This document shows positions 48,943 through 55,802 of a DNA stretch of 64,000 nucleotides, piece after piece; the stretch's first letter is position 1, and the number at the start of each line of letters is the position of its first letter. This DNA is from Aquaspirillum sp. LM1 (GTDB taxonomy: Bacteria; Pseudomonadota; Gammaproteobacteria; Burkholderiales; Aquaspirillaceae). Made by a program: the position numbers and the translations under genes. The stretch spans positions 1 through 64,000 of the forward strand of contig NZ_CP019509.1 of the NCBI RefSeq assembly GCF_002002905.1, in the 5' to 3' direction. Under the pieces are notes generated by a model that made no database searches, was not told where the DNA came from, and was given only the letters and a program-made list of their open reading frames with translations.

Positions 48943-49563
48943 TTACGCCGTCGGCACGGCCATGCCGCGCGCCACTGCCGGACGGGCGGCCAGGGTGGCC
49001 ATCCAGCGGGCCACTTGCGGAAAGTCGGCCAGGTCGATCTCCTGCCATTCATGCCGGCATGCCCAGGGGTACAGCGCCATGTCGGCAATCGAATAGTCAT
49101 CGGCCACATAGTCGCGGCCTGTCAGCTGGGCGTCGAGCACGCCATACAGCCGGCGCGTTTCGCTGCGGTAGCGTTCCATGGCGTAAGGCACCGGCTCGGG
49201 GGCAAAGCGCAAAAAGTGGTGCGCCTGGCCCAGCATCGGGCCAAAGCCGCCCATCTGGAACATCAGCCACTGCAATACCGCATAGCGGGCCGCGCCGCTG
49301 GCTGGCAAGAAGCGCTGATGTTTTTCTGCCAGATACTGCATGATCGCCGCTGATTCAAACACGCTGATCGGCCCGCTATCCGGACCCTCGCTGTCAACCA
49401 GCGCCGGGATCTTGCCATTGGGGTTGATCGCCCGAAACGCTGGGCTGTGTTGTTCGCCGGTGAGAATATTCACTGGCTCGACCTGATAACTCAGGCCCAG
49501 TTCTTCCAGCAGGATGGACACTTTGCGTCCGTTGGGGGTGCCCCAGGTGTACAGGGTGAGCAT
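48943..49563 (-). CDS. Glutathione S-transferase family protein (YghU/YfcG-like)
   Basis: A 206-residue GST starting MLTLYTWGTPNGRKVSILLE. The N-terminal thioredoxin-like domain has TGEQHSPAFRAINPNGKIPA then LVDS, and ISVFESAAIMQYLAEKH; the C-terminal helical domain has QMGGFGPMLGQAHHFLRFAP and YSIADMALYPWACRHEW. The Asn in PNGRK and the GPMLGQAHHF stretch point to the nu-class YfcG/YghU group, which has disulfide-bond reductase activity. I preferred ATG 49563 over a TTG six bases upstream. Its 3' end abuts the tandem repeat. Confidence 0.9.
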   Translation of the reverse strand: MLTLYTWGTPNGRKVSILLEELGLSYQVEPVNILTGEQHSPAFRAINPNGKIPALVDSEGPDSGPISVFESAAIMQYLAEKHQRFLPASGAARYAVLQWLMFQMGGFGPMLGQAHHFLRFAPEPVPYAMERYRSETRRLYGVLDAQLTGRDYVADDYSIADMALYPWACRHEWQEIDLADFPQVARWMATLAARPAVARGMAVPTA

Positions 49564-49585
49564 GGGCAAAACCTTGATGGCAAAC

Positions 49586-49607
49586 GGGGGCAGCCTGCGC
49601 TGCCCCC
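49586..49607 (-). terminator. Hairpin between dctM and the GST gene
   Basis: GGGGGCAGC / GCTGCCCCC, a perfect 9-bp stem with a 4-nt loop, followed on the minus strand by GTTTGCC. It probably limits read-through from the TRAP transporter operon into the GST gene. Confidence 0.5.
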
Positions 49608-49628
49608 GGCGGGGTGAGAAAAATAGCG

Positions 49629-51533
49629 TTACGGTTTGGCTGCTGCCGGGGCGGCGTCGTTGCCGGCAAAGTCGCCAGCATTAAACGCCGGGGCCGGTTC
49701 GTCCGCTGGCGCGGCGGGGGCCTCGCCCTCCAGGCTGGCGGGCGGCAGGGCGTCCTGATTGGCGTCCGGGTTGATTTGCAGTTCCTGGGTCAGTTCTGCG
49801 CCGGTGGTGTCCACTGCCTGGTCCAGCCCCATGGTGACAATACCGGGGAAGGCAATCAGCACCCCCACCATGGCCATCTGGATCAGCACAAACGGCACGG
49901 CTCCCCAGTAGATCTGGCTGGATTTCACCCGTTCGATCAACTTGCCGGTCACCTTGTCGGTGTAATCCTTGGTGGCGGCCACGCTGCGCAGGTAGAACAG
50001 GGCAAAACCAAACGGTGGGTGCATGAACGAGGTTTGCATGTTCACCGCCAGCAAGACGCCAAACCACACCAGGTCAATCCCCAGCTTGTCGGCCACCGGG
50101 GCCAGCAGCGGCACCACGATGAAGGCCAGCTCGAAGAAGTCGAGGAAGAAGGCCAGGCCAAACACCAGCAGGTTGACCACAATCAGAAAGCCAATCTGGC
50201 CGCCGGGCAGGTCATGCAGCAGATGCTCCACCCACACATGGCCATCCACACCATAGAAGGTGAGGCTGAACACCCGCGCACCCACCAGGATGAACAGCAC
50301 AAAGGTGGTCAGCTTGGCGGTGCTGTACATCGCCTGCTTGAGCAGCGCCATGTCCAGCCGCTTGCGCGACAAGGCCATGATGATGGCACCAGTGGCACCC
50401 ATGGCACCACCTTCGGTGGGGGTGGCGATGCCGACAAAGATGGTGCCCAGCACCAGAAAAATCAGCCCCAGCGGTGGAATCAGCACAAAGGTGGTTTTTT
50501 CGGCAATCTGCGACAACAGGCCCAGCTTGAACTGGCGGTTGGCCAGCGCCAGCACAAAGGCCACGCCAATGCCGACCATGATGGACACCACAATGGTTTC
50601 ATCCAGCGGGTGGTTGTCCGGGTATTGCTTGGCAAACAGCACGCCCGTGACCACGGCAATCAGGGTAAGCACGCCCAGCGAGCGGTTGCCGGAGGCACCG
50701 TTGGGCTCGCGCAGCGAACGCGCTTCCGGCGGCAGGGCCGGGGCCAGGTCCGGGCGCAGCACGGTGCAGGCAAACACATACAGCGCGTACATCGCCGTCA
50801 GGATGAAGCCAGGGATGAACGCGCCCTTGTACAGGTCACCCACCGAACGACCCAACTGGTCGGCCATCACAATCAGCACCAGCGAGGGCGGGATGATCTG
50901 CGCCAGGGTGCCTGAGGCGGCAATCACCCCTGAGGCCAGCCGGCGGTCGTAGCCATAGCGCAGCATGATGGGCATGGAAATCAGCCCCATCGAGATCACG
51001 CTGGCGGCCACCACGCCGGTGGTCGCGGCCAGCATGGCCCCCACCAGAATCACCGCGTAAGCAATACCGCCGCGAATCGGCCCGAAAATCTGCCCGACAG
51101 TGTCCAGCAAGTCTTCGGCCATGCCGCTGCGCTCCAGCACCAGGCCCATGAAGGTAAAGAACGGAATCGCCAGCAGGGTGTCATTGTTCATCACCCCCCA
51201 GATGCGGTCGGGCATGGCGTTGAACAGCGACGGCTGCAGCAGGCCCAGGTCGATGCCAAGCAGGCCAAACACAATGCCGTTGGCCGACAGGGCAAACGCC
51301 ACCGGGTAGCCCAGCAGCAAGAACAGCACCATCGAGGCAAACATCACCGGCGCAAGATTGCTGGACAAAAAGTGCCGGGCGGCGCTGTCGTGGCCAAGCA
51401 GGTCGCTGACCGACACGCCCATGATGGCCGACCCCACCAGGGTCAGGATCAGCGCCGACAGCACGGCAAATACCCAGGGCATGAAGCGCAGCGCGCTGGC
51501 TGGGGCCACCGGGGCAGCAGAGACATTAGCCAT
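49629..51533 (-). CDS. dctM: TRAP transporter large permease DctM
   Basis: A 634-residue integral membrane protein, the transport channel of a tripartite ATP-independent periplasmic transporter driven by the sodium or proton gradient. It has about 13-14 hydrophobic helices; DctM signatures include LLAIPFFTFMGLVLERSGMA, GATTG-like ATTGVVAASVISMG, LAQIIPPSLVLIVMADQLG and IATPTEGGAMGATGAIIMA. It is longer than typical DctM (about 430), as in the mannitol/chloroaromatic-type subgroup, and has an unusual Ala/Pro-rich tail of about 60 residues after the last helix. It overlaps dctQ by 8 bp. Confidence 0.93.
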   Translation of the reverse strand: MANVSAAPVAPASALRFMPWVFAVLSALILTLVGSAIMGVSVSDLLGHDSAARHFLSSNLAPVMFASMVLFLLLGYPVAFALSANGIVFGLLGIDLGLLQPSLFNAMPDRIWGVMNNDTLLAIPFFTFMGLVLERSGMAEDLLDTVGQIFGPIRGGIAYAVILVGAMLAATTGVVAASVISMGLISMPIMLRYGYDRRLASGVIAASGTLAQIIPPSLVLIVMADQLGRSVGDLYKGAFIPGFILTAMYALYVFACTVLRPDLAPALPPEARSLREPNGASGNRSLGVLTLIAVVTGVLFAKQYPDNHPLDETIVVSIMVGIGVAFVLALANRQFKLGLLSQIAEKTTFVLIPPLGLIFLVLGTIFVGIATPTEGGAMGATGAIIMALSRKRLDMALLKQAMYSTAKLTTFVLFILVGARVFSLTFYGVDGHVWVEHLLHDLPGGQIGFLIVVNLLVFGLAFFLDFFELAFIVVPLLAPVADKLGIDLVWFGVLLAVNMQTSFMHPPFGFALFYLRSVAATKDYTDKVTGKLIERVKSSQIYWGAVPFVLIQMAMVGVLIAFPGIVTMGLDQAVDTTGAELTQELQINPDANQDALPPASLEGEAPAAPADEPAPAFNAGDFAGNDAAPAAAKP

Positions 51534-52149
51534 GGTGCGCTCCTTGCAGTTTGCTTGCCGCTTCAGCTTCTTCGCGGCGACGCAGTTCTTCGATCAATGC
51601 CTGTTCGGCGCTCAGTTCGTCGCCCTTGTGTGCCGGGTCGGGGCTGGCTCCGCACAAAAAGCCGATTTGCTTGATGGCTTGCGACAAGCCTTGCAGCCAC
51701 AGCAGGGCAAAGCCTAGCGGCAGCAGCATTTTGGCCGGCCACAGGATCAGCCCGCCAGGGTTGGCCGACATTTCGTGGTTGTTCAGCGCGGTGAGGAAAT
51801 ACGGCGTGCCCAGCCATAGCACCAGGCCGACCACCGGAAACAAAAACACCAGCGTGCCCAACAGCTCCATCCAGGCGCGGGTGCGCGGGTCGTAGCGGGC
51901 AGACAGCAGGTCAATGCGGATATGTTCGTTGTGCAGCAGCGCATGGCCGGCGCACAGCAGAAACACGGCGGAGAACATATACCATTGCGCTTCCAGCAGC
52001 GCATTGGAACTGAAATCAAACAATTTGCGGATCACGGCATTGCCGGCGCTGAGCAGGGTCATGACCAGAATCAGCCACATGCTCCAGCGGCCAATTCTGT
52101 CGTTCACCGCGTCAATCGCGCGCGACAGGTGCAGGGCAGCTTGAATCAT
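51526..52149 (-). CDS. dctQ: TRAP transporter small permease DctQ
   Basis: A 207-residue membrane protein with four helices, starting MIQAALHLSRAIDAVNDRIG. It shows WSMWLILVMTLLSAGNAVIR, HNEHIRIDLLSARYDPRTRA and the conserved GLILWPAKMLLPLGFALLWL region of the small subunit. Its C-terminal tail (about 30 residues) is charged. It overlaps dctM by 8 bp. The substrate-binding protein gene lies 125 bp upstream, and the gap holds two hairpins. Confidence 0.93.
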   Translation of the reverse strand: MIQAALHLSRAIDAVNDRIGRWSMWLILVMTLLSAGNAVIRKLFDFSSNALLEAQWYMFSAVFLLCAGHALLHNEHIRIDLLSARYDPRTRAWMELLGTLVFLFPVVGLVLWLGTPYFLTALNNHEMSANPGGLILWPAKMLLPLGFALLWLQGLSQAIKQIGFLCGASPDPAHKGDELSAEQALIEELRRREEAEAASKLQGAHHG

Positions 52150-52178
52150 TTAACGTACCTCATGGGTAACCAGGATGG

Positions 52179-52251
52179 CCTGCCGCCCGATTCGGGCGGC
52201 AGGTGCCAGATCGACGCAGACAACAACGCGACCGGGGATGGCGGTCGCGTT
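52179..52251. promoter_or_regulatory. Two perfect hairpins between dctP and dctQ
   Basis: On the minus-strand transcript come first AACGCGACCG / CGGTCGCGTT (10-bp stem, 52225-52251) and then CCTGCCGCCCGA-T-TCGGGCGGCAGG (12-bp stem, 52179-52203). Neither has a T-run. They could protect the dctP message from 3' decay or attenuate transcription into dctQM, giving more binding protein than permease. Confidence 0.55.
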
Positions 52252-52274
52252 GGCTTGCGTCGGGTCGTCGGTGC

Positions 52275-53360
52275 TTACTTCAGCGGAGAAGACTGGGTGA
52301 AGCGGTCCATGGCGCCTTCTGCCACGCTGAACCAGCGCGACTGGGTGTTGCGGTACGGCAGCCAGGAGGCGTAGATCTTCTTGAACAGCGGATTTTTGGC
52401 CGATTCTTCGGCGTACAGCTCTTCAGCAGCCTTTTGCGCTGCCACCATGATGTCTTTCGGGTAAGCCTGCAGCTTGACGCCCTGCTTGAGCAGACGGCCC
52501 AGCGCCAGCGGGTTTTTGTGGTCGTACTCGGCCTGCATGGTCACATTGGCTTCGGCAGCGGCGGCTTTCAGCGCGGCCTGATAGGCCTTGGGCAGCTTGG
52601 CCCATTGCTCCTTGTTGATCATGAAGGTGATTTGCGGGCCCGGTTCCCAGAAACCTGGGTAGTAGTAGTTTTTGGCGATTTTGAAAAAGCCCAGCTTTTC
52701 ATCATCGTAAGGCCCCACCCATTCGGTGGCGTCGATGGTGCCCTTTTCCAGCGCCGGGTAGATATCACCGCCGGCAATGGTTTGCGGCACCGCGCCCAGC
52801 TTGGCCATCAGCTCGCCGCCGATGCCGGGAATGCGCATTTTCAGGCCCTTGAGGTCAGCCAGGCTTTTGACCGGGTTGCGGAACCAGCCGCCCATTTGCG
52901 TGCCGGTGTTGCCGCCGGCCAGGGCGATGATCTTGTACTGGTCAAACAGCTCGGCCATCAGCTTGTCGCCGCCGCCAAACTGCATCCAGGCGTTTTGCTG
53001 GCGGGCGTTCAGGCCAAACGGCATTGAGGTGTCAAAACCAAAGGCCTTGTTCTTGCCCACATAGTAGTAGCTGCAGGTGTGACCAATTTCCACCGTGCCA
53101 TTGCTGACGGCATCCAGCACTTGCAGGCCGGGGACAATTTCGCCACCGGCAAACACGCGGATGTCAAACTTGCCGTCGGTCAGTTCGCGTACCCGGTCGG
53201 CCAGCACGTCAGCCCCGCCATAGATGGTATCCAGACTTTTCGGGAAGCTGGACGCCAGCCGCCAGCGGATTTGCGGTTCAGCGGCAATGGCCGGTGCAGC
53301 CACGGCGGCGGCAGCTACGCCGGCAACACCGGCTTGTTTCAGAAAGGCACGACGTTCCAC
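52275..53360 (-). CDS. dctP: TRAP transporter substrate-binding protein DctP (TakP-like)
   Basis: A 361-residue periplasmic binding protein. GTG 53360 is the start, because AAGGAG is 6 nt upstream; a longer frame from 53405 lacks a site. The N-terminus VERRAFLKQAGVAGVAAAAV is a twin-arginine signal, so it may fold in the cytoplasm before export. The mature part has SSFPKSLDTIYGGADVLADR, TCSYYYVGKNKAFGFDTSMP, GGWFRNPVKSLADLKGLKMR and EWVGPYDDEKLGFFKIAKNY, resembling TakP, which binds 2-oxo acids such as pyruvate. It is followed by dctQ and dctM. Confidence 0.92.
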   Translation of the reverse strand: MERRAFLKQAGVAGVAAAAVAAPAIAAEPQIRWRLASSFPKSLDTIYGGADVLADRVRELTDGKFDIRVFAGGEIVPGLQVLDAVSNGTVEIGHTCSYYYVGKNKAFGFDTSMPFGLNARQQNAWMQFGGGDKLMAELFDQYKIIALAGGNTGTQMGGWFRNPVKSLADLKGLKMRIPGIGGELMAKLGAVPQTIAGGDIYPALEKGTIDATEWVGPYDDEKLGFFKIAKNYYYPGFWEPGPQITFMINKEQWAKLPKAYQAALKAAAAEANVTMQAEYDHKNPLALGRLLKQGVKLQAYPKDIMVAAQKAAEELYAEESAKNPLFKKIYASWLPYRNTQSRWFSVAEGAMDRFTQSSPLK

Positions 53361-53505
53361 GTTTTTCTCCTTGGTGTCTATTTCATCGCTGGTTTGAGTG
53401 TACAACGGGCCATTTATACGGATGGCCTCTGGTCACTGTTTCTTATCTATACCGCAAAATTCGCCAGCCGACATCATGCGCTGCAGCATAATTGGTAATA
53501 CCATC

Positions 53506-54657
53506 TTACTGGTGAGGTTTTTCCCATACCGCCACCATGCGCGCCAGCGCTTCTTCCAGTTGCGCCAGGGGGCAGCCAAAGTTCAGCCGCACATAGCCGG
53601 GCAAGCCAAAGTCTGCCCCATCAGACAGCCCCACCCCGCCAGCTTCAAATTCGGCCACCGGGTTGGCCCAGCCCTTGCTGCGCACATCAATCCAGGCCAG
53701 ATAGGTGCCCTGGCTGTGGGTCACGCGCATGCCCTCCAGCTGGCCCAGCACTGCCTCCACCCGATCGCGATTGCGCCGCAACACCGCCAGCAGGCTGTTC
53801 AGCCAGTCCGGGCTATCGCCGTAGGCCGCCTGTGCGCCGACAAAGCCAAACAGGTTCACCCCCGGCACAATCCCGCGCATGGTCTGGCTGAAGCGGGCGC
53901 GCAGGCCAGCGTCGGGAATGATGGCAAACGCGCAGCCCAGGCCGGGTACGTTATAGGTTTTTGACGGGGCCATCAGGGTGATGCTGCGCGCGGCGGCGTC
54001 TGCCGACAGGCTGGCAAACGGCAGGTGCTGGCGGTCCTGGTCCAGAATCAGCTGGCAGTGGATTTCATCCGAGCACACCACCAGATCGTGCCGGCGGGCA
54101 AACTCGGTCACCGCATCCAGCTCGGCGCGGTCGAACACCCGACCGACCGGATTATGCGGATGGCACAACATCAGCAGGCGAGTGCTCGGGGTCAGCGCCG
54201 CTTCGGCGGCGGCCCAGTCCCACTGCCAGCCAGCGGCGGTGTCCTGCATGGGCACGGTAATCAGCGTGCGCCCAGACAGGCGTGGTGCGGACATGAACGG
54301 CGGATACACCGGGGTGGCGGTCATCACCGCGTCGCCAGCCTGGCCCACGCTGCGGCAGGCCACGTTCAGCCCGCACACCAGGCCAGGCAGCCACACCAGC
54401 CAGGCCGGGTCGATCTGCCATTGATAGCTGCGCTGCAGCCAGTCGGTCACCGCCGCCACCACGCCGGGCAGCGGGTCGGGGTAACCATACACCCCATGCG
54501 CCACCCGCTCGGCCAGCGCCGCCTGCACGGCGGGTGGGCTGGCAAAGTCCATATCGGCCACCCACATTGGCAGCACGTCACGGTCTGCGTATTTTTGCCA
54601 TTTGGTGCTGTCACTGTCCCGGCGCGCCGGGCTGTGGTCAAAAACGAATTCGGTCAT
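53506..54657 (-). CDS. patB: PatB/MalY-type C-S lyase (PLP-dependent aminotransferase fold)
   Basis: A 383-residue PLP enzyme from ATG 54657, starting MTEFVFDHSPARRDSDSTKW. Motifs of the PatB/MalY group are LPMWVADMDFASPPAVQAAL, GVYGYPDPLPG, LLMLCHPHNPVGRVFDRAEL, CSDEIHCQLIL, the PLP lysine in MAPSKTYNVPGL, and YVRLNFGCPLAQLEEAL. Such enzymes are cystathionine beta-lyases that release homocysteine or thiols. The 160-residue extension in the upstream frame is not coding; the gene is divergent from the one at 54758. Confidence 0.92.
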   Translation of the reverse strand: MTEFVFDHSPARRDSDSTKWQKYADRDVLPMWVADMDFASPPAVQAALAERVAHGVYGYPDPLPGVVAAVTDWLQRSYQWQIDPAWLVWLPGLVCGLNVACRSVGQAGDAVMTATPVYPPFMSAPRLSGRTLITVPMQDTAAGWQWDWAAAEAALTPSTRLLMLCHPHNPVGRVFDRAELDAVTEFARRHDLVVCSDEIHCQLILDQDRQHLPFASLSADAAARSITLMAPSKTYNVPGLGCAFAIIPDAGLRARFSQTMRGIVPGVNLFGFVGAQAAYGDSPDWLNSLLAVLRRNRDRVEAVLGQLEGMRVTHSQGTYLAWIDVRSKGWANPVAEFEAGGVGLSDGADFGLPGYVRLNFGCPLAQLEEALARMVAVWEKPHQ

Positions 54658-54757
54658 GTGTTTACGCTCGCAGGGCAGGGAACATTTATCCGCTTGCCGG
54701 TTCATAACAGAACCCATCATGCCGCCGGCCTCACGGGCCGGCAAGCCCGGAGTGTTC

Positions 54758-55354
54758 ATGCTTGTATTCAGCTCCCCCCGCCGCTGGCTGGCGTTGGCCA
54801 CCCTGCTGCTGGCCAGTGCCAGCGCATACGCCGACACCGCCCCGGCCTCATTGCCCGGCGATTTGCCCCCCACCCAGACCCAAACTGACAACAACGGCCC
54901 GACCACGCCAGCCAGCCCGGCGCTGCGCACGCTGAACGGCGAAGCCGATGTGCTGGTGATTCTGGCCGCACTGCACGAAGACCATTTGAACCAGACCATG
55001 ACCCTGCTGCCGCTGACCCGCGACCGCACCGCCCGCCGCAGCCTGGAGCGCAGCGTGCAGTTGCATGCTGGCGAGCTGCGCACCCTGCGCGGCTGGTTGA
55101 GCGAGCTGCCCGACCGGCCTCCCAGCGATTACCTGCCGCGCCTGCCCGAACCGGGCAGCGCCTCACGGGCGCAAGCCGAGCGCCAGTATCTGCACGCCAT
55201 GCTCAACCACCACGATGCCCTGGCACTGCTGGGCCAGCGCGCCAGCGGACTGACATTGCGCCCGGCAGTCAAAACCTTGCTGGACAGCGTGCAGGCGCGC
55301 AGCCAGGCCGAGCGCCCGCAGCTGGAGGCGCGACTGGCGGCGCTGAACGACTGA
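54758..55354 (+). CDS. Exported DUF305-like His-rich helical protein
   Basis: A 198-residue protein from ATG 54758 (GGAG upstream). Signal peptide MLVFSSPRRWLALATLLLAS, cleaved after AYA. After a Pro/Thr-rich spacer come two helical segments of similar composition: VLVILAALHEDHLNQTMTLL with LERSVQLHAGELRTLRGWL, and ERQYLHAMLNHHDALALL with LLDSVQARSQAERPQLEARL. The HAMLNHHDAL type of motif resembles the HH motif of DUF305 periplasmic proteins. That link is a resemblance, not a firm assignment. It is divergent from patB. Confidence 0.65.
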   Translation: MLVFSSPRRWLALATLLLASASAYADTAPASLPGDLPPTQTQTDNNGPTTPASPALRTLNGEADVLVILAALHEDHLNQTMTLLPLTRDRTARRSLERSVQLHAGELRTLRGWLSELPDRPPSDYLPRLPEPGSASRAQAERQYLHAMLNHHDALALLGQRASGLTLRPAVKTLLDSVQARSQAERPQLEARLAALND

Positions 55355-55388
55355 ACTGCGCACCAGTTTTTCTCTGTTTCTCCCCCTC

Positions 55389-55421
55389 CCGGCTTGCCTC
55401 TGGCAGGCCGGCGTGCTTTTT
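55389..55421 (+). terminator. Intrinsic terminator of the DUF305-like gene
   Basis: A 10-bp stem, CCGGCTTGCC with GGCAGGCCGG (one G-T wobble), 3-nt loop, then CGTGC and five Ts. It lies 34 bp after the stop. Confidence 0.7.
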
Positions 55422-55538
55422 ATCCTTTCCGGCTCCGATCCGGCCCATGCGGGTTTACCCGGATGAAATGGCCGGTTTTTCGCGCTATAACGAAATTTGC
55501 GCGCGCTCGTGTACAAAAAACAACATGATGCGGCGCAA

Positions 55539-55579
55539 CAATTTGCCTTTGCGCAAGCAAATTGGATTATTTATTTGCT
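55539..55579 (+). promoter_or_regulatory. Overlapping dyads upstream of aceE, candidate PDH operator
   Basis: CAATTTGC (55539-55546) and GCAAATTG (55557-55564) form a perfect 8-bp dyad with a 10-bp spacer. A second dyad, AGCAAAT (55556-55562) and ATTTGCT (55573-55579), also with a 10-bp spacer, shares the middle arm. The three phased half-sites in an AT-rich region about 225 bp ahead of aceE look like a regulator-binding array. The whole interval 55422-55802 has no gene. Confidence 0.5.
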
Positions 55580-55802
55580 CAAACGAATGCTATGTGTTCA
55601 AAATCGGACATCCAGAAGCACTTTTGCGCCAAATCTGTGGATTGACTGGGCGAGCGTGGTTCTGGAGGGGAGGCAGAATCCGGTTTTTTCTGATCGTTTC
55701 TGTTCGTTTTCAAACATTCGACGGGCAACCAGCCCGCAACCCGGCCGCGCCGGCACCCATCGTGCCCGCAGCCAAACCCCCTATCGCTCAAGAGGTGGAG
55801 AC

